This document shows, in pieces, positions 7,563-14,388 of a stretch of 18,996 nucleotides of DNA (its first letter is position 1; the number at the start of each line of letters is the position of its first letter). Location: the NCBI GenBank assembly GCA_049646585.1, contig JBARWC010000071.1:1-18996 (forward strand), written 5' to 3'. A program made the position numbers and the translations under genes. The DNA comes from G025836975 sp049646585 (GTDB lineage Bacteria; Pseudomonadota; Gammaproteobacteria; Burkholderiales; Burkholderiaceae_B). Under the pieces are notes generated by a model, which saw nothing but the letters and a program-made list of their open reading frames with translations, ran no database searches and was not told the DNA's origin.

Positions 7563-7595
7563 CTTCGCTGATCTTGGTTTGGTCGATCAGCGAAG
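7563..7595. repeat. 11-bp perfect inverted repeat in the tRNA leader
   Basis: CTTCGCTGATC (7563-7573) and GATCAGCGAAG (7585-7595) are exact complements separated by 11 bases (TTGGTTTGGTC). In RNA this gives a stable stem-loop between the predicted promoter and tRNA-Pro. No T-run follows directly, so it is not an obvious terminator. It may be a processing signal, a protein site or a mobile-element end; the sequence alone does not decide. Confidence 0.6.
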
Positions 7596-7648
7596 CCGCT
7601 AAAGACGAAAAACCCGGGGCGACAAACCCAAGGTGCATCGTCGATAGT

Positions 7649-7727
<79 letters not shown>

Positions 7728-7734
7728 ACATCAC

Positions 7735-7766
7735 AAGGGCCTGCAGAGTTTTCTCTGCAGGCCCTT
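7735..7766 (+). terminator. Rho-independent terminator of tRNA-Pro
   Basis: A perfect 14-bp stem: AAGGGCCTGCAGAG (7735-7748), loop TTTT, CTCTGCAGGCCCTT (7753-7766), followed by the T-rich stretch GTTCTTTG. It lies eight bases after the CCA end and closes the single-gene tRNA transcript. Confidence 0.85.
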
Positions 7767-7816
7767 GTTCTTTGTATTGTTCCAGGCCTAAAGGCCAGCC
7801 CCCAGCAGGAAACGCT

Positions 7817-7975
7817 CTACGCGAACTCCACTTCCACATGCCCAGGGGTGCGCGACCTGCGGGCCGGGCCGACTACGATTTTGACGTTACGGCCGAGCCT
7901 GGCCAGGCAATCGAGCATCTTCTTGGCCTTGATGCTCTCTGCGATCTTGGCGGCAAGCTGAGCTTTGCGCTGCAT
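7817..7975 (-). pseudogene. XRE-type regulator remnant lacking its helix-turn-helix core
   Basis: The minus strand reads an open stretch of 52 residues from Met at 7973-7975 to TAG at 7817-7819. It opens with MQRKAQLAAKIAESIKAKK and continues directly with MLDCLARLGRNVKIVVGP, ending GHVEVEFA. The first part matches the lead-in helix and the second the C-terminal tail seen in small XRE-type (HigA-like antitoxin) regulators, where roughly 25-30 residues of DNA-binding helix-turn-helix normally stand between them. The remnant thus looks like a gene with an in-frame internal deletion after Lys19. The frame continues upstream only to a TGA about ten codons away, so the N-terminus is also lost. No toxin partner is visible. 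Family assignment comes from recalled patterns and is moderate. Confidence 0.6.
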
Positions 7976-8020
7976 GGCCTCGGCCTCGGTTCCGCCGTCT
8001 TCAGAGCGTCAATTCACTCG

Positions 8021-8254
8021 CACCAGCACTGGAAATTGGCGGCCTGTACGTTTGCCGTGCTGGGGGCATTGGCCCAGCCCGTTTGGGCCGATGGTGGAGC
8101 AGGAGGATATGACAATGCTACGGGAGGAACCGACTCGGCAACCGGTTCCGGCGGCAATGGCGGGGCTAGCGCCTATGTGTGCTACGACAGCGTGCTGCCC
8201 ACGGACAATGTCATGGCGCAGTCGCTGCAGGCAGGAGTGAATTACCGGTTTTAA
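8021..8254 (+). pseudogene. Remnant: secretion signal joined to outer-membrane C-terminus
   Basis: This frame has no start codon of its own. It begins inside what looks like a signal peptide (HWKLAACTFAVLGALAQPVWA, then a cleavage site before DGG) and continues with a Gly/Thr/Ser-rich stretch (GGAGGYDNATGGTDSATG) like the start of an autotransporter passenger. After about 50 residues it jumps to AYVCYDSVLPTDNVMAQSLQ and ends AGVNYRF, the terminal strand with final Phe typical of outer-membrane beta-barrels. The whole is only 77 residues, so nearly all of the original protein is missing. It is best read as two ends of one deleted gene or a fusion of two. Its last 44 bases overlap the end of the facing LysR gene, so that gene's stop may be borrowed from the remnant. 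Confidence 0.55.
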
Positions 8255-9122
8255 GTATCTCTTGCACCAGCAAATCAGCGTGAGGCGTCAGGGAAGAAAA
8301 ATCCCTGGCGCACAAGCATAGCCGCCTTGACGCCCATGGCTCCATCATATGCAGCACCGCCAATGCGTGTCGCGAAAGCGAAACCGCCGTGGCTTCTGGA
8401 AGGATGGCGATCCCCGCCCCCGCCGCGACAAGCATCCCCACGTCATCGACGTTTCTAAGCTGAATCCGATAATTCATTTGACGGCCTATCCTGGACGCTC
8501 GTTCAGCCAGATAGAATTCCAGCGCCGCATCCGCAACACCGATAAAAGGTTCATCCGTGATATCGGTGAATTTCACGCTGGAGTGCGCGGCGATCCGATG
8601 CCCTTTGCCGACAATCACGACCAGCTTGTCCGAGGCAATAAAGCGTTTCTGCAATGCCCCGGAATCAGCGGTATCCGCAACAATGCCCAATTCGGCGCGC
8701 CTTTCTTCAAGCGCGCGCACAATTTCCACACTGGGAAGCTCTGTGAGGTCAATGGCGAAGTCCGGATACCTGGTCAGGAACTTGCATAGCAGGCGGGGAA
8801 GGAATTCGGCCAATGCCCCCGTATTCGATAACAGCTTCACCCGGCCTTTCGCGCCGTTGGTGTAGTTGCGCAAGTCGCCATGCAGCAGCTCGACCTGGGC
8901 CAGGACAAGACGCGAATTGCGTATCAGGGCTACGCCCGCCGCCGTGGGAACGACGCCGCGCGAGTTTCTTTCCAACAGCGCCGTGCCCAGCGATGACTCC
9001 ATCTCTTTGATGCGCTCGCTGACGGCTGCCAGGCTTAAATGCAGCGTGCGCGCGCCTGCAGTGAGACTGCCCGTCTCGGCCACGGTAAGAAACACACGCA
9101 TGTCCGTCAATTCAAAACGCAA
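8211..9122 (-). CDS. LysR-family transcriptional regulator
   Basis: A 303-residue LysR-type regulator of normal length. Residues about 1-65 are the winged helix-turn-helix (MRFELTDMRVFLTVAETGSL, then AAVSERIKEMESSLGTALLERN and GVVPTAAG). Residues about 90-300 are the effector-binding domain (RVKLLSNTGALAEFLPRLL, GIVADTADSG, AGAGIAILPEA). The start is TTG at 9120-9122, chosen because AAGGAG stands just upstream and related regulators start with the same 'MRF-LTD' wording; the ATG seven codons later would trim the first strand. It diverges from the TauE/SafE gene and shares with it an inverted repeat at 9132-9148 that also covers its own ribosome site, suggesting it controls both that gene and itself. 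The effector is unknown. Its 3' end overlaps the outer-membrane remnant. Confidence 0.92.
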   Translation of the reverse strand: MRFELTDMRVFLTVAETGSLTAGARTLHLSLAAVSERIKEMESSLGTALLERNSRGVVPTAAGVALIRNSRLVLAQVELLHGDLRNYTNGAKGRVKLLSNTGALAEFLPRLLCKFLTRYPDFAIDLTELPSVEIVRALEERRAELGIVADTADSGALQKRFIASDKLVVIVGKGHRIAAHSSVKFTDITDEPFIGVADAALEFYLAERASRIGRQMNYRIQLRNVDDVGMLVAAGAGIAILPEATAVSLSRHALAVLHMMEPWASRRLCLCARDFSSLTPHADLLVQEILKTGNSLLPAATAP

Positions 9123-9131
9123 GGCCCGCTC

Positions 9132-9148
9132 CTTCGGGTTCTCCGAAG
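9132..9148. promoter_or_regulatory. LysR-type operator, CTTCGG-N5-CCGAAG
   Basis: A perfect 6-base inverted repeat that includes the LysR signature T-N11-A (T9134 to A9146). Its centre, 9140, is about 65 bases upstream of the predicted tauE-like start point (9205), the standard activator-recognition position. The left arm overlaps the regulator's own Shine-Dalgarno sequence (9129-9134). Confidence 0.5.
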
Positions 9149-9169
9149 CCTGGCAACGGAAATGACAGA

Positions 9170-9198
9170 TTGTCCGGCCCGAAGGGAAAACTTAATAT
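9170..9198 (+). promoter_or_regulatory. Promoter of the TauE/SafE gene
   Basis: TTGTCC (9170-9175), a 17-base spacer and TAATAT (9193-9198) form a moderate sigma-70 promoter (each hexamer 4/6). The expected start is near 9205, one base before the ATG at 9206, so the message would be practically leaderless. Confidence 0.45.
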
Positions 9199-9205
9199 TG
9201 GCGGC

Positions 9206-9958
9206 ATGGATAATCTTCTCGTAATTCTAGTCGCCGGATTGCTCGGCGGCGCCATAAACGCCATCGCAGGCGGCGGCTCTTTTATAACATTCCCCGCACT
9301 CGTGCTGGCGGGGCTGCCGCCCGTGGCGGCAAACCAGACCGGCGCCATCGCCCTATTGCCGGGCAACATCGCCAGCGCGGCGGCCTATCGGCAGGAACTT
9401 CGCGCATTCAAGCATGGCAGGCTCCCCATGCTTCTTGTCTCGACATTGCTGGGAGGCGGAGCCGGGGCGATATTGCTGCTTATCACCCCAACAAAAGTAT
9501 TCGATCTGGTGATCCCCTGGCTGGTCCTGCTCGGGGCGCTTACCTTTACCTACGGGAAAGCGATTCAGGCCCGCCTTTCTTCCGCCGATGCGCCGATACG
9601 GCCCTTCCCTCTCGCCTGCTTCCAGTTCGTGCTGGGTGCCTACGGCGGCTATTTTGGCGGGGCCGTGGGGATCATGATGATGGCGGGATGGATGGTGTTC
9701 GGCTTGGGCGACGTACGCACCATGAACGGCCTGAAGACCCTGCTGGTATCCGCATCCCGGCTTGTTGCGGTCTTGATCTTCGCCGTTTGGGGCCAAGTCT
9801 ATTGGGAAATAGGCCTGTACATGATGGTGACGACAGTGATCGGAGGCTATCTGGGGGCCTGGGCCACACGTTTCTTGAGCGCGGCAATGCTGCGAAGAAT
9901 CATCGTATTGACCTTTTTCGTCATTACCGCGGCCTTTTTCTATCGGGGCTACGCCTAG
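9206..9958 (+). CDS. TauE/SafE-family membrane exporter
   Basis: A 250-residue inner-membrane protein with the two-repeat layout of the TauE/SafE family, which exports sulfite, sulfoacetate or other small organic anions. The first repeat carries GGAINAIAGGGSFITFPAL followed by GLPPVAANQTGAIALLPGN. The second carries GAYGGYFGGAVGIMMMAGW and DVRTMNGLKTLL. About eight hydrophobic segments are spread across the protein. The ATG at 9206 is preferred because the first membrane segment starts directly after it; a TTG at 9170 would add 12 polar residues that overlap the predicted promoter. It diverges from a LysR regulator that probably controls it. The substrate cannot be named from sequence. A two-way terminator separates it from the facing Bug receptor gene. 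Confidence 0.88.
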   Translation: MDNLLVILVAGLLGGAINAIAGGGSFITFPALVLAGLPPVAANQTGAIALLPGNIASAAAYRQELRAFKHGRLPMLLVSTLLGGGAGAILLLITPTKVFDLVIPWLVLLGALTFTYGKAIQARLSSADAPIRPFPLACFQFVLGAYGGYFGGAVGIMMMAGWMVFGLGDVRTMNGLKTLLVSASRLVAVLIFAVWGQVYWEIGLYMMVTTVIGGYLGAWATRFLSAAMLRRIIVLTFFVITAAFFYRGYA

Positions 9959-9985
9959 CCCACCTTCTGGTGTCTCGATCAATAA

Positions 9986-10019
9986 AAACGGCTGGCGGAT
10001 TTCAATCCGCCAGCCGTTT
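9986..10019. terminator. Bidirectional rho-independent terminator
   Basis: A perfect 16-bp inverted repeat, AAACGGCTGGCGGATT (9986-10001) and its complement (10004-10019), with a 2-base centre. It is followed by GTTTCTTC on the plus strand and by CCGTTTTTATTG on the minus strand, so it can stop both the TauE/SafE gene and the facing Bug receptor gene. Confidence 0.88.
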
Positions 10020-10068
10020 CTTCGCCTGGCTCGCCAGATCAGCCGCCAGGCCGATCCGGCAAGGCGGT

Positions 10069-11061
10069 TTACTTCGTGATATTCGCCGCCTTCACCACCG
10101 CGTCCCAGCGCTTGAGCTCCTGCTTGGTGAAGTCGCCCAATTCGGACGGCCCCATGTACAGGGCTTCCGCGCCCAGGGATTCGGCTTTTTTCTGGAACTC
10201 CGGCGTCTTCATGATGGCCTGGATTTCAGATGCCAGCTTGTTGACGATGGCCGGCGGCGTTCCGGCCGGCGCATACATGGCGAACCACGAAGACACCTGC
10301 AGGTCCGGGTAGCCGGCTTCGGCCGCGGTGGGAACATCGGGCAGGTTGGGCAGGCGATTCTTGCCCGTTACCACCAGCGGCCTGAGCTTGCCGGCGGCAA
10401 TATGCGGCAGCAAAGGCGGCGGCGTGGTCATGGTCAGGTCCACCGACCCGCCCAGCAAATCGTTCATGGCCGGCCCGGTCCCGTTATAGGGGATATGCGT
10501 CAGCTTGGTACCCGCCATCTGGTTCAACAACTCAGTCGACACCTGCTGCAGCGAGCCCACGCCCGAAGACGCATAGTTCAGCTTGCCGGGAGCCTTCTTG
10601 TCGGCCTCGATCAATTCCTTCAGTGTTTTATAAGGCAGGCCGGAGCGCACGACCAGGACTTGCGGCGCAGACAGCACATTGGCCACCGGCGCGAAGTCCT
10701 TGATGGGATCCCAATTCAAATTGGGCGTAATCAGCGGCGTAATGACCTGGTAGCCCGAATATTGCAGCAGCAAGGTGTAGCCGTCGGCAGGTGAACGCGT
10801 GACGAGTTGCGCCGCAATGGTCCCCGCCCCGCCCGGCTTGTTGTCGACCACAATGCTCTGGCCCAGTGCGCGGCCCAGCGGCTCGGCGATCATGCGCGCG
10901 GTAATGTCGGTGGTGCCGCCGGGCGCCGCCGAAACGATCAGTTTGATGGGCCGATCCGGGTAATCGCCCGCTTGCGCCCAAGCCGGCGCCACGCTCATGG
11001 CCAGCCCGGCCGCGCAGGCCAGCGCGGCCAAGGGGTATTTGATTTTTACTCTGGATAGCAT
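10069..11061 (-). CDS. Bug/TctC-family periplasmic solute-binding protein
   Basis: A 330-residue periplasmic receptor of the Bug (tripartite tricarboxylate transporter binding protein) family, which is greatly expanded in Bordetella relatives and binds small carboxylates. A Sec signal peptide (about residues 1-30) ends at APAWAQA. The mature protein begins YPDRPIKLIV and then AAPGGTTDITAR, the family's first ligand-contact loop. Later marks are YASSGVGSLQQ, THIPYNGTGPAMNDLLGG and the PTAAEAGYPDLQVSSWF region. The ATG at 11059-11061 has AGGAG about ten bases upstream and starts right at the signal peptide; a longer frame to 11115 has no such support. No TctA/TctB membrane genes are near, as is common for orphan Bug proteins. 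It is the last gene of a leftward operon with a lyase and a CoA-transferase, so its ligand is probably their substrate. Confidence 0.93.
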   Translation of the reverse strand: MLSRVKIKYPLAALACAAGLAMSVAPAWAQAGDYPDRPIKLIVSAAPGGTTDITARMIAEPLGRALGQSIVVDNKPGGAGTIAAQLVTRSPADGYTLLLQYSGYQVITPLITPNLNWDPIKDFAPVANVLSAPQVLVVRSGLPYKTLKELIEADKKAPGKLNYASSGVGSLQQVSTELLNQMAGTKLTHIPYNGTGPAMNDLLGGSVDLTMTTPPPLLPHIAAGKLRPLVVTGKNRLPNLPDVPTAAEAGYPDLQVSSWFAMYAPAGTPPAIVNKLASEIQAIMKTPEFQKKAESLGAEALYMGPSELGDFTKQELKRWDAVVKAANITK

Positions 11062-11167
11062 GACAAGTCGTCTCCTGTCTTTTGAATGGAATGGAACGCA
11101 AGGGATGGCGTCCATGGGTCATGGGGCAACGCCTGCCCTAACGGGCAAGCGCAGCCCGGAAATCGCA

Positions 11168-12097
11168 TTACGCCGGTTGAACCGGCGCGGGATGCAAGGT
11201 CAAGCGCGGCCCCGCCTTCAGTATCTGGCTGGGGATGTCGTGGCCGACAAGTTCCGGAAGCCCGGCGGAAATACGCAGTATCCCGTCCAGGTCGACGCCG
11301 GTGCCGTAGCCCATGAGTTCCAGCATATGCACCAGATCCTCGGTGCACACATTGCCGCTGGCGCCCGGCGCATACGGGCATCCGCCCAGCCCGCCCAGGG
11401 ACGCATCGAAACGGTCGCAGCCCGCATCTATCGCGGCCAGCGTATTGGCCAGCGCCATGCCGCGGGTATTGTGAAAATGCATGGTCAGTTCCAGTTGCGC
11501 GAAGCTATCCTTCGCCTGCCTGGCCATTTCCTGGACCTGAGACGGGTAGGCCATGCCGGTGGTGTCGCACAAGGTGATGCCGTCCACGCCCAGGTTGGAA
11601 AACTCATCCATCAGACGCAGAACCTCGTCCGCATCGATATCCCCTTCCATGGGGCAACCGAACACGGTAGAGAGCGATACGTTGACGGCCACGCCCGTTC
11701 CGCGGACAGCGCCGACCACTTCGCTCAGTTGGGCAAAAGACTGTTCCCGCGTCATGCGCAGATTGGCGCGGTTATGCGTCTCGCTGACCGACATCACCAG
11801 ATTGACTTCATCGACCTTGCAGGCAAGCGCCCTTTCGGCGCCCCGCACATTGGGCACCAGCACGGTATAGACGACACCGGGCTTGCGGCGTATTTCGTGC
11901 ATGACCATGTCTGCATCCCTGAGCGCGGGAATGGCCCGGGGAGACGTGAAGGAAGTGGCTTCTATCTTGGCATAGCCGCAGTCGGACAAGCGGTCGATAA
12001 CGGCTATTTTGTCCTGAGTGTCGATGAATTGCTTTTCGTTCTGGAAGCCGTCGCGGGGCGCGACCTCTTGAATATATAGTTTCTTCCTGCCGTTCAT
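11168..12097 (-). CDS. HMG-CoA lyase-family enzyme
   Basis: A 309-residue TIM-barrel enzyme of the hydroxymethylglutaryl-CoA lyase family, which splits a 3-hydroxy-acyl-CoA into acetyl-CoA and a keto product using a divalent metal. Visible residues: Arg15-Asp16 in VAPRDGFQNE, His207 and His209 in MHFHNT, and the active-site loop GGLGGCPYAPGASGN with Cys240 and Asn249. All expected catalytic positions appear present. The ATG at 12095-12097 has GAGG six bases upstream; a TTG 27 bases earlier is less likely. It lies between a class III CoA-transferase and a Bug receptor. This setting suggests that its real substrate could be a CoA ester of an imported hydroxy-dicarboxylate, such as 3-hydroxy-3-methylglutarate or a citramalate-like acid, rather than a leucine-degradation intermediate. 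That choice is inference. Confidence 0.9.
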   Translation of the reverse strand: MNGRKKLYIQEVAPRDGFQNEKQFIDTQDKIAVIDRLSDCGYAKIEATSFTSPRAIPALRDADMVMHEIRRKPGVVYTVLVPNVRGAERALACKVDEVNLVMSVSETHNRANLRMTREQSFAQLSEVVGAVRGTGVAVNVSLSTVFGCPMEGDIDADEVLRLMDEFSNLGVDGITLCDTTGMAYPSQVQEMARQAKDSFAQLELTMHFHNTRGMALANTLAAIDAGCDRFDASLGGLGGCPYAPGASGNVCTEDLVHMLELMGYGTGVDLDGILRISAGLPELVGHDIPSQILKAGPRLTLHPAPVQPA

Positions 12098-12124
12098 GAT
12101 TCGCCTCGAGCTTTGATGGATCAA

Positions 12125-13315
12125 TCAGATGATGCCGCGCGCACGCCAATCCTGGCGGGTGCTTGCGTCTACGCCTATGCCCGCAAGTATCTCGTCGGTG
12201 TGCTGGCCCAGCGCCGGCGCCGGGCTGCTCACCTGGCCGGGCGTGGCGCTGAGCTTGGGCACGATGCCCGGCAATTTGACGGCCGTGCCGTCGGGCAGCA
12301 CGGAGTCCAGTATCATGTCCCGCGCCCGATAGTGCGGGTCGGCGGCAATGTCGGCCACGTCATAGATCTTGCCCGCGGGTATGTGGGCGGCATTCAGGGC
12401 ATCGAGCACATGGTCCAGGTCGTGCCGCGCGGTCCACGCCGAAATCGCCTCGTCTATCATGTCCACCTGCCTGACCCGGCCCACGTTGTTTTCCAGGGCT
12501 GGATCCTCGCCCAGGTCATTGCGGCCGATGACCGCCATCAATCGTTTGAAGATGCTGTCGCCGTTGCCGGCGACCAACACGTACTTGTTGTCCTTGCAGC
12601 GATAGGCATTGCTGGGCGCAATGCCGGGCAAGCTGCTGCCGGCGGCCTGGCGCACCTCATTGAAAACAGAGTACTCGGGCAGCAGGCTTTCCATCATGTT
12701 GAAGACCGACTCGTACAAGGCCACATCTATCATCTGGCCCGTTCCGTTTTCCTGGTCGCGCGCCCTCAGGGCGAGCAAGATGCCTATCACGCCATGCAGG
12801 GCCGATAACGAGTCCCCGATAGACACACCCACCCGCACCGGCGTGCGCCCCGGCTCGCCGCTAAGATGGCGCAAGCCTCCCATGGCTTCGCCTATGGCGC
12901 CGAAGCCGGGCAAATCCCGGTAAGGGCCCGTCTGGCCGTAGCCCGACACGCGCAGCATCACCAGCCTGGGGTTGACGGCCTTCAAATCTTCCCACCCCAA
13001 ACCCCAGGCTTCCAGGCTGCCCGGCTTGAAGTTCTCGATCAGGACGTCGACGTCCTTGACCAGGCTACGCACCGCCTCTTGCGCCTCGGGTTGACGCAAA
13101 TCCAAAGTTATCGACTTCTTGTTGCGCGACTGGGCCTGCCACCACACCGACGTGCCATCGTGGATAAGACGCCATTTGCGCAAGGGGTCGCCCTTCACGG
13201 GCGGCTCGACCTTGATCACCTCGGCGCCGAACTCGCCCAGCATCTTGGCGGCAAAAGGCCCCGCAATCAATTGACCCAGCTCCAGAACGCGGATTCCCGT
13301 CAACGGTTTATTCAT
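12125..13315 (-). CDS. Class III (CaiB/BaiF-family) CoA-transferase
   Basis: A 396-residue CoA-transferase of the CaiB/formyl-CoA transferase family, which moves CoA between carboxylic acids through an aspartyl-CoA link. It opens LTGIRVLELGQLIAGPFAAK, then GAEVIKVEPPVKGDP, NKKSITLDLR and ENFKPGSLEAWGLG, all family hallmarks. The likely nucleophile is Asp168 in GVSIGDSLSALHG, matching Asp169 of the family prototype, and GQMIDVALYES follows. The ATG at 13313-13315 has GAGGA five bases upstream; a GTG five codons earlier is less likely. It is the first gene of a three-gene leftward operon with the lyase (27-base gap) and the Bug receptor. A divergent LysR gene with a shared operator probably controls it. 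It should activate the acid that the lyase then cleaves. Confidence 0.93.
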   Translation of the reverse strand: MNKPLTGIRVLELGQLIAGPFAAKMLGEFGAEVIKVEPPVKGDPLRKWRLIHDGTSVWWQAQSRNKKSITLDLRQPEAQEAVRSLVKDVDVLIENFKPGSLEAWGLGWEDLKAVNPRLVMLRVSGYGQTGPYRDLPGFGAIGEAMGGLRHLSGEPGRTPVRVGVSIGDSLSALHGVIGILLALRARDQENGTGQMIDVALYESVFNMMESLLPEYSVFNEVRQAAGSSLPGIAPSNAYRCKDNKYVLVAGNGDSIFKRLMAVIGRNDLGEDPALENNVGRVRQVDMIDEAISAWTARHDLDHVLDALNAAHIPAGKIYDVADIAADPHYRARDMILDSVLPDGTAVKLPGIVPKLSATPGQVSSPAPALGQHTDEILAGIGVDASTRQDWRARGII

Positions 13316-13354
13316 GGCTTCCTCATGCACGGCATTCGATCTTTTCGGGAAGCC

Positions 13355-13382
13355 AGTCTAGCAAGCCAGGCGCGGCCGCCAA
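13355..13382 (-). promoter_or_regulatory. Promoter of the CoA-transferase operon
   Basis: On the minus strand this reads TTGGCG, a 16-base spacer and TAGACT with an upstream TG. The expected start is near 13348, about 33 bases before the start codon. The LysR-type operator at 13402-13422 is centred about 64 bases upstream of it. Confidence 0.5.
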
Positions 13383-13401
13383 AGAATTCCTTGGCGATGC
13401 C

Positions 13402-13422
13402 GTCATCGCGAAATACGATGAC
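13402..13422. promoter_or_regulatory. LysR-type operator, GTCATCG-N7-CGATGAC
   Basis: A perfect 7-base inverted repeat with a 7-base spacer that contains T-N11-A (T13406 to A13418). It is centred near -64 of the CoA-transferase operon and near -38 of the divergent LysR gene, so one bound regulator could activate the first and repress itself. Confidence 0.6.
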
Positions 13423-13437
13423 AAAAGCAAGAAACGC

Positions 13438-13443
13438 TATACT
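13438..13443 (+). promoter_or_regulatory. Candidate -10 of the divergent LysR gene
   Basis: TATACT, 31 bases upstream of the ATG at 13474. The -35 zone is weak and lies just beside the right arm of the LysR-type operator, which fits autorepression. Confidence 0.4.
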
Positions 13444-13473
13444 GGACGCCCACCATCCCAAGCCTAAGCCGCC

Positions 13474-14388
13474 ATGCATCTGGACCCGATCTCACTCAAG
13501 CTGTTCATCAGCGTGGTCGAGCAGGAAACCATCGCCGGCGCCGCCGAACGCGAGCACATCGCCGCGGCGGCGGTCAGCAAGCGCATCAGCGAACTGGAAG
13601 CGCAACTGAAAACCCGCTTGCTGCAAAGAACGAACAAAGGCGTCAAGCCCACGCCGGCGGGCGTCGCCCTGTCGGCCATGGCCAGGCGCGCCCTGCGCGA
13701 GCTGGATGATGTCGCCGTCCGCATGAAGGAGTATTCAGACGGCGCGCGCGGCTTCATCCGGGTCTGCGCCAATATCTCGTCCATCACGCAGTTTTTACCG
13801 CAGGACATCAAATCGTTCTCCAGCGCCTACCCCAACATTCACGTCGATCTTGAAGAGCAGGTGACGCCGGCCATCATCAAGGCCATATCGGAAAACTCCA
13901 CCGACATCGGGCTGTTCTCGGAAACCTCCTTAGGCCAGGACATCCAGGCCTTTCCCTATCGGGAAGACTCCCTGGCGCTCATCGTGCCGGCAGGGCATCC
14001 GCTAACAGCCAAGACCCGCTTCAGCTTCGCCGATGCCCTGGACTATGAATTCATCGGCCTGCACAAGGGCAGCGCCATCAACAGCCTGGTATCCAAGGCC
14101 GCGGAAGACTTGAAGCGCTCGATCAGGATGAAGGTGCAGGTGACGGGCTTCGACGCCCTGTGCTTTATGGTGACGTCGGAACTGGGCATAGGCGTGCTGC
14201 CGCTGGCCATCGCCAAACGTTATTCCAGGATGTTCGGCTTGCGCATCCTGCCCATCCGGGAAAACTGGGCGCGCAGGAAATTGCTGATAGGCATGCGCTC
14301 CTTCGAATCCCTGCCCGCCGCCGCCCGGCTATTCGTGCTGCATCTGGGCGCGGTCGGCGCCCCAAGGCCGCCAGGCGCAAAACGCTAG
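13474..14388 (+). CDS. LysR-family regulator of the CoA-transferase operon
   Basis: A 304-residue LysR-type regulator. Residues about 4-65 form the winged helix-turn-helix (ISLKLFISVVEQETIAGAAE, then AAAVSKRISELEAQLKTRLLQR and GVKPTPAG). Residues about 90-295 form the effector-binding domain (IRVCANISSITQFLPQDI, DIGLFSET, LALIVPAGHPL, TSELGIGVLPLAIA). It diverges from the CoA-transferase/lyase/Bug operon with a 158-base gap that carries a perfect LysR-type inverted repeat. The likely role is activation of that operon in response to its substrate or a CoA-linked intermediate. It resembles the other LysR protein of this window in layout (both favour a short opening and 'FLP' at the start of the binding domain), so the two may be related within one subfamily. 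Confidence 0.93.
   Translation: MHLDPISLKLFISVVEQETIAGAAEREHIAAAAVSKRISELEAQLKTRLLQRTNKGVKPTPAGVALSAMARRALRELDDVAVRMKEYSDGARGFIRVCANISSITQFLPQDIKSFSSAYPNIHVDLEEQVTPAIIKAISENSTDIGLFSETSLGQDIQAFPYREDSLALIVPAGHPLTAKTRFSFADALDYEFIGLHKGSAINSLVSKAAEDLKRSIRMKVQVTGFDALCFMVTSELGIGVLPLAIAKRYSRMFGLRILPIRENWARRKLLIGMRSFESLPAAARLFVLHLGAVGAPRPPGAKR

Noticed and set aside
9688..12079. Long plus-strand frames opposite the Bug receptor and lyase genes
   Set aside because: They lie opposite clear family members on the minus strand and have shadow-like composition.
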